Origin: Folioceros fuciformis | Taxonomy: Eukaryota > Anthocerotophyta > Anthocerotopsida > Anthocerotales | Reading direction: 5' to 3' | Assembly: GCA_049999805.1 (NCBI GenBank) | Contig: JBNGIO010006129.1 | Location: 27,473-70,260, forward strand | DNA: 42,788 nucleotides | Part shown: piece by piece, positions 1-10,331 of the stretch | Layout: every line of letters begins with the position of its first letter | Position numbering within the stretch: position 1 is the stretch's first letter | Notes under the pieces: generated by a model | Told to the model about the DNA's origin: nothing | Databases searched by the model: none | What the model saw: only the letters and a program-made list of their open reading frames with translations | Position numbers and translations under genes: made by a program

Positions 1-35
1 CTGACTCCCGCCTTTTCTTTTCTTTTTTAAGCAAA

Positions 36-41
36 TTTATT
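36..41 (-). terminator. Poly(A) signal AATAAA for the lipase gene
   Basis: Read on the minus strand this is AATAAA, about 150 bases past the lipase stop codon at 190. The spacing fits a plant 3' UTR and supports the long reading frame really ending at 190. Confidence 0.5.
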
Positions 42-189
42 CAACGTCAAGCCGTGAGGCTTGAAAGGGAACATTCTACAAGCAAGTTGTCCACCGAAAG
101 ACGTCCAACTCTGGAAAGGCCCCCCTCAACTTACGTTGTAGGAATGGGAGTGCCTACTGCCTGACCTAACAGCATCTAGAGTGGTTGTG

Positions 190-2001
190 TCACCCAAGAA
201 TGTGACTTAAAATGATGCGGATTAAGGTGAAGTAGCAGAGTTTGTCAAGTGCCCGGACGTGACGAGAGCAACGGCCTATTGTCTTGAGCACACATCCAAA
301 ACTGAAGCCCTTTCTGGGAACTAAGGTCCTGGTCCTGGAGTGACTTCCGTAAGCCCTATATGCCTGCAAAGAGGCACATCCCCTGCATCCGGAAGCATCC
401 ACGTCTAGCGCAATGACGGAAGACCCATCCCTCCCACGATGGTTGCTGCACCTCGTGATGTGGCCCTGGCCCTCCACCGCAGATACGTCACAGGACGTCA
501 TCCGGGAAGTGGACTGGCAGTTTTCCACAAGATATCTGTGCACCACGGGATATTCCCAACACCGCCTAAGTCTCAGGCGTTCCGTCCGATTCCGTGGCCA
601 CCTCCAATCGGAGACAAGGATGGCTTCGCAGTCACTTATTTCTGTACAGCTAAGAAGGGATTCTCTGCGTGAGCTATGCTCTGAGGAGGCAGGTAGACAG
701 CTACTGCGGCCCTGCTGATTCCATAGACCTGCTTGCTTGCTGTTGAAATGACTACAAGAACGACCATCGTGGCGCCCAGACGAGCTCATGTCACCATGTC
801 TGAATCCTTGCTCCCTCCACTCACTTTCCTCTCGCCCTCCTGCTGCATCCTCCAGATTAGAGCTGTCTTTCTCAGAACGAAACAACGTTGCATCAGCCTG
901 AAACGAGAGTTTCTGTGAACTGCTTCCGAGCTTGTGCCTCGAAAGGGCACGAGACAGGGCACGCATCACACCGTGCTCATAGGTTGCTGTAGTATGCTGC
1001 ACAAACATAAACGCGTCAAAGCCAATGGCACACGCAAAATTGAGCTTTGACTGCCAAAGGTTGAGGCTATCCGTGCAAGTGACTTTCAGTAAGTCTTCAG
1101 GACCCTTCTCCTCCACGTCCAGGAGAACAACATGACCAGCGAATGCGTAAGTCCAGGATGTGGAGGGCAACGCCAGCTTCATGAAGCACCGCAATAACAA
1201 CTTGATCGGCAAAGGCACGGCCTTCTCAAGGCCCTGAATCACTGGCGCAAACGGCAACCACTTGAGAATCGAGAGCGCCTTCCCCAGAACGGACAATCCT
1301 TCCAAGTAATCCTCGTGTCCGTAGATCACGGCTTGAATAGCCGAGACCACCGGAAGAAGCTTCGGCACAAAATCCTTCTTGCCAACCACGTGGAAGAACA
1401 CATCCTTGTAGTGCGAATTGATGACCTCCGCCAGATCGGGGCTAGCAAAGAGAGGCGCCCCAAACGTGATGCACCGCACCTGTTGCTCGAAGCTCCCTCC
1501 CATCATCTTCAATACTCGAAGGCTCAGCAGAGACGCAACAGCACCTCCAAGAGAATGGCCAGTGAAAATGAGCTGCTCCCCATTGTCCAGCAATTTGCGG
1601 AACAACTCCACCGGCACACTCTGCGCTCTCTCCGCAAATCCCCAGTGTGCTGCTCCCTCAGCGTACGGCAGCCGGCTGTGGAAATACTTCAGGTCCTGCA
1701 CCACATCCTTCAAGCTGGAAGTCCCCCTGCAGGCCACAATCACGTGCCCGCTAACGCTCCTTGCCACGAAAATAGCCTGCTGTCCCTTCCCGTCAAATCC
1801 ATGATGCATCAGCGGAACCACATTTCCGAACTTCTGCCTCAGATCTCCCAGCACAGCATCCGGACTTTCCCCATACACCGCCGACGAGAAGAAGAGCGCG
1901 TGCATCATGTGATCCGTGAAACATCTGCTCTCGCCCGCAACTACCACCCGCTCCATTGTGCACCGGTGCAGGGAAGCAAGCCAAACCTCCAAATCATACA
2001 C
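190..2001 (-). CDS. Class-3 (alpha/beta-hydrolase) lipase, single exon
   Basis: This 603-residue frame encodes a Lipase_3 domain over roughly residues 75-330. The nucleophile elbow GHSLGG places the catalytic Ser at 150. The Asp in KKDFVP (about 210) and the His in FAGHVVLLD (about 290) complete a probable Ser-Asp-His triad, laid out as in plant EDS1/PAD4-type lipase folds. Members of the class hydrolyse acylglycerols or galactolipids; the substrate cannot be read from sequence. The N terminus is a 30-residue lead with no clear signal peptide. Residues about 385-603 are a Ser/Arg/Cys-rich tail without a recognisable domain, and may be partly non-coding or contain an unrecognised intron. The Met at 2001 was chosen because it is the first in the frame and lies about 110 bases downstream of a TATA stretch. 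No EP domain like that of EDS1 is visible, so EDS1 function is not claimed. Confidence 0.8.
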   Translation of the reverse strand: MYDLEVWLASLHRCTMERVVVAGESRCFTDHMMHALFFSSAVYGESPDAVLGDLRQKFGNVVPLMHHGFDGKGQQAIFVARSVSGHVIVACRGTSSLKDVVQDLKYFHSRLPYAEGAAHWGFAERAQSVPVELFRKLLDNGEQLIFTGHSLGGAVASLLSLRVLKMMGGSFEQQVRCITFGAPLFASPDLAEVINSHYKDVFFHVVGKKDFVPKLLPVVSAIQAVIYGHEDYLEGLSVLGKALSILKWLPFAPVIQGLEKAVPLPIKLLLRCFMKLALPSTSWTYAFAGHVVLLDVEEKGPEDLLKVTCTDSLNLWQSKLNFACAIGFDAFMFVQHTTATYEHGVMRALSRALSRHKLGSSSQKLSFQADATLFRSEKDSSNLEDAAGGREESEWREQGFRHGDMSSSGRHDGRSCSHFNSKQAGLWNQQGRSSCLPASSEHSSRRESLLSCTEISDCEAILVSDWRWPRNRTERLRLRRCWEYPVVHRYLVENCQSTSRMTSCDVSAVEGQGHITRCSNHRGRDGSSVIALDVDASGCRGCASLQAYRAYGSHSRTRTLVPRKGFSFGCVLKTIGRCSRHVRALDKLCYFTLIRIILSHILG

Positions 2002-2112
2002 GCACGATCATAGCCCAACTGCCTCGATCAAACCACAATCCTCCTTCCTCCCTTCCAGCTGCCACCTCCACCCCAATGTTGCGCCTCACGCAAATATGTA
2101 GACGCACAGATC

Positions 2113-2122
2113 TATATATATA
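2113..2122 (-). promoter_or_regulatory. TATA box of the lipase gene
   Basis: A run of alternating T and A lies 112-121 bases upstream of the lipase start on the minus strand. This is a plausible position for a core promoter with a short 5' UTR. It is the only TATA-like run in this intergenic stretch. Confidence 0.45.
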
Positions 2123-2159
2123 GACGCTCAGCCCAAAATCAGAAAACCGAGAATTCATG

Positions 2160-3370
2160 CAGTTTCGACACATTGAGCGCCTAGGAAAGCGGAGGCGCAA
2201 CGGGAGCATCAACTTTGCTATCAACGGACGGATAGGAAAACGGGCGTCTGACCGAGCCGTCGATTGGCAGCAATCAATCCACCACGACAGCGACGAGGAA
2301 GAGAAATGGGAGAAGCCGGCCGTTGATGAGGGAGGAGCCGGGGTGACTGTCCCGTTTTTCCTGCCTGCACTTCTCGCTCTTCCCTCTGCTTCAGCACGCA
2401 GACGAGTGTCTACCTGTCGCCAGTTTGGACTGCACCGATCTGCCCTAAAGCACGGAAACGAGTTCATTAGATGCAGGCTGTGAGGTGTCGATGCACAGCT
2501 GGCCAGAGTCGTAGCGAAGAATGTGCAAGGTGCTGCACCTCGTAGCGTGCGGGGTTGACGCGTGCTCGTGTGGCGACAGTATCTCAAGCCTTCCGAGAGG
2601 GCGGCTGCCGGGGTCGGCACGTTCCATGAGAATGCCGTGCCCGCTTCCTTGATTGGCTGGACGCTCAGACACGAGGTTGTTTTGCTAGATAGTTTGGAGG
2701 AAAGCCAATTAGGCTATGTGATAGGAGGGCCGGGGAAGGTTGGCTGGGATGGAGCGGCTAGTGGTGGCCCAGCCTTGCGTTTCCGGGCTCGCGGCCACTC
2801 GGCCCCGCTCGCTGCACCGTGCCTCGTCCTCCTGCCTGAGGATTCAAGGTTCCGCTGAGGTCAGTTTCTCTGAGATGAGCTGTGATCGACGTGGCCATTT
2901 TTGTGAGCTGTGTTCCCTCTGGAGACTGTGGGGACGCTGTGGATCGGGTCGGCCAGCGTGTGCTGTTGAAGTCGCGTGGCTGTCTAGCTCTGTTTGCCGT
3001 TTCGGGAGGTGGAATCCAGGTTCATCCGGGTGACGTTAGCTGCTCGCACCGTGTGGCACCGTGTGTGCATCTCACGGAGTGTTGGGATTTGTGTCGTGCA
3101 TAGAATGCCAGTTTCTATGGTTGCGCCCCTATCAAATGCTGGGTCGGTCTGTGGAATCCGTTCTTGTGATGTGAGGTTGCGGGATGTGTTGTGAGTGAGC
3201 AGCGGCAGCGGCTATGAGATGTGGACAAATATGGAGTTCGGGGTTTCTTAACCTGGCGCTTACCTGTGGCAGCGAAGGCACACACCATGTCAAATATGCT
3301 CTGAACTGTCTCGAAGAGATAGTCTGCTGGGTTTCGCTGCTGTGTTTCTGGGAGCTTTGAGGTCTGACAC
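2160..3370. other. Intergenic stretch, no supported gene
   Basis: GC-rich sequence between the lipase promoter and duplication copy A. Short frames exist on both strands (about 60-110 codons, several opening with non-ATG codons), but none shows a domain, codon pattern or splice-supported continuation. Nothing firm is seen here. Confidence 0.5.
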
Positions 3371-3371
3371 C

Positions 3372-3653
3372 ATGGTCTCAGTGCCCTCCAATCCGAACAT
3401 CTTTCGCAGGGAGCTTGTGGCTGGGTCTGCAACTGTATCTGTGGTTGGTGCTGGGCCATCCAAGATGGCAGCATCAGTAGTTGGGGAACTGGAGGGTTTG
3501 ATTGCCCAACGACAAGGTGCAACCATGGCCAGCACGGTATTGCTGAATGCTGTGGTTGGGTCACAAGACTCATTCAAACCATTCGATGGTGACGGGAAGG
3601 CGGTGATGCAGCTGCTCGACCAAGTCTCCCGGGTTATGGCCCTCTCAGCAGGT
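3372..3653 (+). other. Possible leader exon in copy A of the ALT duplication
   Basis: An open stretch from the ATG at 3372 ends at a good donor (GCAG followed by GTGAGG at about 3651). From the internal ATG at 3525 onward it resembles the stretch 8245-8323 in copy B, which also starts ATGGCC, reads 26-27 codons and ends CAGCAG followed by GTGAGA. Both could be transit-peptide exons or remnants of a neighbouring gene. No family is recognised and copy A is dead further downstream, so a functional product is unlikely. Confidence 0.3.
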
Positions 3654-4509
3654 GAGGATTATTCTTTGCCTATGATCTGCACATCTTCAATGGCACATCA
3701 ACCTCGACGGGATTTTTGAGCGAGGTTGTCAGCTGATGGGCAAGACTATGCTGTGCGTCCTCATCTTGCAGCAGGAGGACAGACTGGAGACGGGTGAGCC
3801 AGGACTTAAGTCTACCGCAACAAATTGTTTGAACAAGATTGTATGAAGTGACACTGTAAAATTAGGTTCAAGATCGGTTGAACTATGTCGTCAAAGGTGC
3901 CTACCAAGCGACATGTTCGATGTGTAGAAGAGAAATCGTGGATGGTCTTTCTAGGGGTGACTGAGAAACACCCCTCCTGTACCCTAAAATCACCATGGTG
4001 AGCATCTCTACAACTCCAGAACTAGTGGATGATACCGCACGATTAAGCACGAACGCTCTCCATCTCTCGGAAGACTCTTCATAGAGTCTCGGATTATGGC
4101 ATGGTTAAGGCGAGGCCCAATGAACTCTCTCGGAGATCACTGCTGGGGACAGTACGGCCACCACACAACCAACTGGTGGATGAAACTGGTGAGAAATCCG
4201 ATGTAGTCGTTAGGCTAATAATATCGACATCGCCACCAAGCACAGAAATGACGTAGGAACGACCTAACGACCCTGTGTCCCTCACCCCTCATTGGACACA
4301 AGCGGCCTCCGGTTCGCGACCACTGGAGTTGGCACCGCCGGCAGCCGCCCGTGTTGAGCGATGCACGATACCTCCGAGCTCCACACACGCGGCCGGTACG
4401 GGAGCATAGAAATACACGAGCATAGTACTGTGCTTCAGTCTCTGACCGCACGTCGCGAAGGCCAGGAACCGGGGCCGGCTCGTGGCCGGCGTCCGTCTGG
4501 GAAGGACGC

Positions 4510-5230
4510 ATCTTGACTTCGTATTTGTATGTCGGTAGGAAGCAAAAGATCCAGGCGGCTGCATGCTCTCCGTGTCTGAGAAAAGAACATGAGGATGGGT
4601 ATGCATGGCCTGTGGAGGGAAGGGCGGAATGGACCTGCCTGGCAACTATGGCTGAGTTTTCAACTGCGGAACAGTCCTTTCTCAGCACAGGCAACAGGCT
4701 TTGCACTCTGTACAATTCATGCGGGAAGTTGACAAATGTCTGGAGCAGCGTGTCACCTGGGGGCAAGGGCAAGGGCAGCGGCAGCGGCTTGCGAATTTCA
4801 TTCATGCCAACATGCTGGTCAGGGCGTCCCTCACCCGGCGTCTTGCTTCTCACAAAATCAGTGCAAACACACGCACTTGCCAATCCCATGCTGCCAGTTT
4901 AGGTTCAGATGTCCTCCGTCAGTCTGATGAGACTTAATGCCAAGATCACCGTAGTATCGTCCGCACACAGAGCACAGCATTGACAAACTCCCACTGCCCG
5001 GCAGACAGAGAGGTCAGCATCCGGATCCGGATGCGTAGCCCGCCTTCCCCTCCGCATCCCTGCTACGCTCGTTCCGTCAAGATTCTTCCTTCCTCGCATC
5101 TGCTGTCGATGGTAGCCGGTGGTGGAATCCAAGGTGGCCGTGTTGTCCCTGGACAATAAATGCCACCAACACACCCAAGTTCCAGCCACTGGAGGTTCAG
5201 TCCAAGCCCGCCACAGTCAATGACGCGTGA
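4510..5230 (+). pseudogene. ALT-type acyl-ACP thioesterase pseudogene (copy A)
   Basis: This is a decayed duplicate of the gene at 9250-10331. The transit-peptide exon is recognisable at about 4580-4880: the segment around CTLYNSCGK matches GTLHNSCGE of copy B and is followed by a Gly/Ser-rich run. The third hot-dog exon is at 4923-5012, flanked by AG and GT like its counterpart but with an in-frame TGA and small indels. The last exon is at 5116-5230; it begins PVVESKVAV, like PVLESKATV in copy B, then runs out of frame and ends near a CGTGA. The two exons encoding the conserved DQYGVVNN core and the following helix are absent. Without them no acyl-thioesterase could be made, so this is a dead copy. 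Confidence 0.75.
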
Positions 5231-6479
5231 CACATGAGCGCTCCCCAACCTCGGCAAATATTTTCTGCCGGGGCTAAAAGTGATTTAGAAGTTATTTTCC
5301 TAAAAACAATACTCTCCCTTACGCATCTTTTCAGCCTTTTGTTCGTGGCTTAGGGTTATATGAAAATTAAGAACGCCGCATTCTGTTGTACTTTATGATA
5401 AAAATAAAGAACGCTATCTCAAATTTGATTTATAGCATGGAGTAAAATTGGTCGAGCATCACAAAATGCATTGTAGTTGTTCATGGATATAGAATAAGAT
5501 GAATAGGTTGTGTGATATTTCAACCCTATTACAATCGCTAAGAACACATCAAAAGGTGAACAACAATCACATGACCTACAAGCAAAACCCAACACAACGC
5601 CATGTTTAGCAAGATTTATTAGAGAATAAAAATTAAACAGTGTTCGAAACAAGCGTCTTTGAAAGGTGAGTGACAGCGAAGGACAAAAATAACTAGCCCA
5701 AGGCTTCTTCATTCTCAATTCCATCAAGCCTCTCCATTCCCAACTTTTTTGAAAATAATTGATAAAGCATATGTGGGTTGATTGTAGTATGTGTGAGAGG
5801 GAGGTGTAGGAATTTCAACTCATCTCGATCTTCATATGGACTGGGCTATGTTAAAGTCATTGTTACTCTTTCAATTCATACTACATTCAACTTGTGCGCA
5901 AACAGAGACTTCGATGCTTTAGACAAAACACACACACAAATTACGCAAGACCTAATCACCCACGATTGCCCCATGTAAACTTGGTGTTGTTGAACTCTTC
6001 AAAACCTAGGAACATCTTATGTCATACATATATACCTAGGGATAACTGAGTCAAGCATTACACAAATATGACTTTTAAGTTTAGTTGTGATATTATCCCA
6101 AAGGTGGTTTAGATACTACACAATGCATTTTTGCAAACTCTAGCAACTTACAATTCTATGTTGATACAACCACATTTCTTCACATCACTTGTACATTTCT
6201 TCTTCTTTAGCAAATTTGAATCGTTTGAATCGTCGCTTTTGCAAGTTGCCTTGGGTTTGTAAAGCCTTCGCTTCTTCTTCCTTCCTCAATTCCTCCTTCT
6301 TCTTTTTTGCCTTCTCGATTAGCTCGGCTATGTTTGACAATTGTTTTGGAGAGCTTTGATTCGATTGACATCTCATACATGTGGGTGTCACTTGTCTTTG
6401 GCTTTCACCTTCATGCATTGATGCTAAAGTTTCTATACGATATTCTTGTGATCGACCCTTTTTATTTGGCCTTATCACT

Positions 6480-6512
6480 ATGGAACTAGCAACACTATGG
6501 AACTAGCAACCA
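6480..6512 (+). repeat. Short tandem duplication
   Basis: The string actatggaactagcaac occurs twice back to back, a simple 17 bp duplication inside the AT-rich insertion. It is probably a replication-slippage product. Confidence 0.7.
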
Positions 6513-6759
6513 TAGAGCCATCTATAACATTATTTTTCACCAACTTGGGCTTCATCTCTTTTGGACTTTTTGATCTTTTGGGTTCCCCTTCTTCTAATGG
6601 GCGTTTCTTATTTACATGTGAGACTATAGAGCTATCAGCCTTATAGCCATCTTCAAGACAATTACCCCTTTTCCGCGAAGTTGACTCATTTCTTGAAACT
6701 GTATAAGCAGTGGTCCTTGTGTTGCTCTTGATTAGTTGTCAATCTTTCTCTAATTCGGT

Positions 6760-6915
6760 ACTCACTTGTAAGCAATTTCCTAATTAACTCACTCACACAA
6801 CAAGAAGTAAGGACATTATATACAAGGTAGTTTCCCCTTTACTCACTTGTAGCTAGTTTCCTCTCAAAGTAACTTGTACAAAGTTTCTTCTCTAACTCAC
6901 CAGTAGGTAGTTCGT
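6760..6915 (+). repeat. Degenerate minisatellite
   Basis: Four imperfect units of about 20-30 bases resemble ctcacttgtaagcaatttcc (for example near 6763, 6841, 6870 and 6896). They are spaced irregularly and diverged. No coding or regulatory role is apparent. Confidence 0.4.
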
Positions 6916-7075
6916 TGCTTGTATTGATTTTTTTTGTTGCACCTTGTCTCCACGAATTTAGAGCCTTGGTGTTGGTTTGGGAGAACTTCAATGAAGAATC
7001 CTTTCCCTAAAAAACGAAGAGTAAAAGAAAGAGAGAGTAAATAAATAAAAAAAAATGAGCAAGAAAGGGCGTCTT

Positions 7076-7115
7076 TCTTGGCCTATCTCTCGTTTAAACG
7101 AGAGATAGGCCAAGA
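7076..7115. repeat. Perfect 40 bp palindrome
   Basis: Two 20-base arms, beginning tcttggcctatctctcgttt, are exact reverse complements with no spacer and meet at tttaaa. The sequence could form a cruciform or a strong hairpin RNA. It sits in the AT-rich insertion and has no adjoining T-run that would suggest a terminator. Confidence 0.9.
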
Positions 7116-7614
7116 CCTGCAAAACACAAAGATAAAGAACAAAATCAAAGTTGAAAGATTAAGAACATGCATAGAATAATTTATGCATGTTAGTAGCTCG
7201 ACTTTATCACTGGGTAATGAGAGTACTTGTAATGAAAAGCAATGGTACAAGCCAACATGCATGAACTACTTATACCCGACTCATTAAATTGTGAAAACCA
7301 ACCCTAAAAAAATGACTAGGAACTATAACGATAACTTGCAAAACTAAGAATAGTTAAAAATACTAAATAAAACCTATCCCATTTAATAGCAAGGAACCTG
7401 TAAAAAGAAGCATGGACTACAGTAATAACTTCTATAAATGAGAATGAGCTAAAAATATGGACAACCCAAATGATCAAGCTAATCGAAATCACAAAGAACT
7501 TTATGGTTAGGGATATGAAAGGGATTTTGAGGATAGAGTGGTTCCGAATGGTTATGTATTATTGATTATTATTAAAGTAACTATGTTTAAAGAAACGTAG
7601 ATTGCGATCTATTA

Positions 7615-8110
7615 CGTGAACAGTGAAGGCGTGAACCGAGGCGCCGGTTGCGCCGATGTGGGACTCGGTGGGTATGGGTCCTCCGGACCCGTGCTCGAGC
7701 CGAGGCTTGAACGCGTAACGCCCGCTTCCGCCCGATGTCGGTGTCGGTGTCTCGGCCCGAATGGTTGCTGTACGCTCTGCTCGATTTGGAGGTCCGGATC
7801 TGTTCCATTATTGGCATACCGAGAGCTAACTTGTCTACTCCGCTGCCCGGTTGGACGTCGGTGCCGCCAAACCAGCTCAATGTCCTTGCCTGGCCCAGCC
7901 AGCTTGAATTCGGGGAGCAATTCTCGGGCGGCGGGAGATGTGGAGAAATTCGAGTGGATGTAGCAGGGGAGCAGACTGCATGGTGTGTTGTAGGATGTTG
8001 GACACGTCCCAGACTTTCTTGACGAGAGATGTATGTCTGTATGCATGTACTCCGTTGGCGTGGATGCTGCGCTTCTGGGATCTCCGAGTCACATCCAACA
8101 CAAACGTCTT
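7615..8110 (+). repeat. Duplication copy A, downstream part
   Basis: Sequence at 7708-7915 resembles 10795-11010 in order and orientation. Both have cgtaacgc followed by ttccgccc, then a gtctcggtgt-like run, and close with a tgtccttgcctgg-like or tgtcctggcc motif and a gaattc. This is the region downstream of the thioesterase gene in copy B, now separated from its partner at 5.2 kb by the AT-rich insertion. No gene is supported here. Confidence 0.55.
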
Positions 8111-8244
8111 TCACCGGTACAGGGCAGACGTAGTTGTGTTGGGAGCGTTTGACAGGGGGTGCAGAGTGCATAGGACGCGCAACTCTGTGTGTGTGATTTG
8201 GGCCGGGCTATCCAGCTTTGCCTGCTCTACTTTGAAGTAAAACC

Positions 8245-8323
8245 ATGGCCACCTCGGGATTGAAGGATTTTGCGGTTTTTTCACGGCAAACACGCTCGGC
8301 CTTTTACAGATGGCTCACACAGC
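8245..8323 (+). other. Possible leader exon in copy B of the ALT duplication
   Basis: ATGGCCACC opens 26-27 codons rich in Ser, Arg, Phe and Gln with almost no acidic residues, a composition like a plastid transit peptide. It ends at CAGCAG followed by GTGAGAAG, a good donor. It could be an alternative first exon of the ALT gene at 9250 or of another transcript; no acceptor in matching phase was assigned. The equivalent site in copy A is at 3525-3653. Confidence 0.3.
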
Positions 8324-8329
8324 AGGTGA

Positions 8330-9245
8330 GAAGAATCTAGTCCATGGACATCGTGTGGCACATCCCGAAATGCATCAGCCACGTGAGGTGCACCTTGGTG
8401 AGCGAGGTGATGTGTAAAGCCTCCTGCACAACTCATCAGCTGATGTGTAAAGCCTGCTGCACAGCTTCCTTCTACAGGAAACCAGATAGTATCTTGGAGC
8501 TGCGGGGCAACTTTGACATGGTTGAGATGAGACTCAAAGTTTTGCTGCTGCAAAGCAATGTCAGGGGGAAGTCGTGTATCGAAGACACCTAAAAGAAAAC
8601 AGATTCACCTACATTTGCAGAACAAGATCAAAGATCGGAGCAAGAATCTTCTAAGTACGTGCATAAAGGTGAAGGGCATTAATGGCGTCAAAGGGGACAT
8701 TACTATCGGTGACATGTTGTGACAAGGGAATCCTAGTTGGGTCTTCCAAGGTGTGACTGGAGTTAGTCCCACGTGGAGTCAGTTCCTTCAGCTTGTTACC
8801 ATCAGGTGAGCATCTCCGCAACTCCAAGACGATTTGAGGAGATGCGAGCCTGCGAGCTATCTGGATTGTTGTAGACAGCAGGACCAACACCCACGCTTTC
8901 CTCCTCTCTGACCATAGTCATACCCAATCAAATCGCACCCAATCTCTCAGGTGATAGCATCCGCCTTTCAAAAAGTGCAGCTACGAGACGTGCTGTCTGG
9001 ACCGAACGCGGCTCGAGTTTCCTTGTCTCCTTATCATATCAAGCAGTCCAGCACCTCGTACAAGGATGAATCAATCTAATGTAGTCTGTGAACTACGTAA
9101 CCCTGAAAAGGTAAGTGAGAATTTTGAGGTGGTTAATAACTCCGCCTGTCCGCTGCACAAGGTTTCGGAGGTTTCCATGTTCATGTTCCATATTCAATTC
9201 TCAGAAGGGAGGGTTCCATCAGCTTGGTGCTACATGCTGTAAGTC
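8330..9245 (+). repeat. Duplication copy B, upstream part
   Basis: This non-coding stretch resembles 3660-4560. Shared landmarks include gcgaggt...cagctgatg (8405-8445 versus 3720-3737), gtcaaaggggacat (8688 versus gtcaaaggtgcct at 3888) and gtgagcatctccgcaactcca (8806 versus gtgagcatctctacaactcca at 3997). It shows that the duplication extends well upstream of the ALT exons. No gene is seen in it. Confidence 0.5.
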
Positions 9246-9249
9246 TGAC

Positions 9250-10331
9250 ATGATGAGGTTGGGAATGCCAAGCCATGGGCAACATAGTGCATGCAGGGGA
9301 GGGCAAGGGCACCCTTGGCTGCGTTGCCAGCTCCAAAGCCCTCCAACCAGAAGCACAAGGCTTGGCACTCTACACAATTCATGCGGGGAACTGGCAAGGT
9401 CTAGAGCTGCATGTCAACTAGGCGGTAGCAGCAGCGGCAGCGGCGGTCTTGGCCTGTCATGGAAGGTGAGCGTCAGGAAGCCTGTGTCAGCGGTGGTGCG
9501 TGCTTTCTCAGAGGGGGACACCAAGCACCTCCTTCATCTGTTCGGGAGCCACGGGTAAGCAAGCCCTTCCCTACCGTCCTGGCCCGCGTAACGGCGTGTG
9601 CTAAATTCGCAAGCTGCAGCATGTCAGAGGCTCTGGAAGTGGAGATGTCAGTGCGGGACTACGAATTGGATCAGTATGGAGTAGTGAACAACGCCGTGTA
9701 TGCTCAGTACTGCCAGCACGGTAGGTTGGAGCCGCCTGGCTCTCCAGCTTCACCTCTATCGATCCTCCCGTCCAACTAACTGCAAGCAATGCTCCGGATC
9801 CCTGCCAGGTCGCCACGAGCTGATCCAAACCCTGGGACTCAACGCCGACGAAGTGGCCCGCAGCGGCAACGCGCTAGCGCTGTCGGAGCTGTCTTTGAAG
9901 TATCTGTTTCCCCTCAGAGTAAGTCTAAACATACACGCTTGCTCTTTCCACGCCACTTGCAGATATCCTCCTCCGTCACGAATTCTCCTGAAACTCATGC
10001 CATGTGCTGTAGAGCGGTGATAAGTTCGTGGTAGCCGTGAAGATCACAGGCTCGTCTGCCGCCCGGATCTTCATGGAGCACAACATCTACAAACTCCCCG
10101 ACAGAGAGGTGCAGATTTACATCCCTCACTTCCCTTCTCTGCTTCTGCTTCCTTGCTTTTGCTCCCTCTCACTTAATCGCTCACTCACCTGGTTTTTCCT
10201 TCTTGATGTTGATGCAGCCGGTTCTGGAATCTAAAGCAACCGTGGTATGCCTGGACAAGAAATACAAGCCGACGCGCATCCCAGCAGACCTCAAGTCCAA
10301 GCTCACCATGTTCTTGCGCAACGAAGCGTGA
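9250..10331 (+). CDS. ALT: ALT-type acyl-ACP thioesterase, single hot-dog domain, five exons
   Basis: Exons 9250-9554, 9620-9720, 9809-9918, 10013-10108 and 10218-10331 join in phase at GT/AG sites to give about 241 residues. Residues from about 103 onward match the plant ALT/ATL family closely: [20 protein letters not shown] (4HBT hot-dog catalytic loop with its Asp), then [37 protein letters not shown] and a final exon with [12 protein letters not shown]. These enzymes release fatty acids or beta-keto acids from acyl carrier protein in plastids. The roughly 100-residue N terminus is Ser/Arg/Gly-rich, as expected of a transit peptide but longer than usual. The start is uncertain: Met codons at 9250, 9253 and 9265 are in frame, and an upstream leader exon at 8245 is possible. 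This is the intact partner of the pseudogene at 4510-5230. Confidence 0.87.

Larger units (their letters stand above)
5275..7600. mobile_element. AT-rich insertion splitting duplication copy A, class unknown
   Basis: Copy B continues without a break from its ALT stop codon (10331) to sequence that resembles 7620-7960. In copy A the same two parts are separated by about 2.3 kb of AT-rich DNA, so this block is probably an insertion. It contains a short Lys/Glu-rich frame on the minus strand (6185-6478), a perfect 40 bp palindrome and degenerate short repeats. No terminal repeats, reverse transcriptase or transposase were recognised, and the exact borders are not resolved. It could be a non-autonomous element or decayed transposon remnants. 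Confidence 0.45.

Noticed and set aside
190-2001. Calling the lipase an EDS1 or PAD4 immune regulator
   Set aside because: Only the lipase fold and triad layout are similar; the C-terminal EP domain is not visible.
1315-2013. 232-codon plus-strand frame opposite the lipase
   Set aside because: It is the antisense shadow of a strongly supported lipase domain and has no domain of its own.
2157-2483. 108-codon plus-strand frame with a basic start
   Set aside because: No domain, no splice continuation, and it lies in the divergent promoter region of the lipase.
4289-4889. Minus-strand frames opposite the ALT pseudogene leader
   Set aside because: They do not match any family. The plus strand shows clear homology to the copy B exons.
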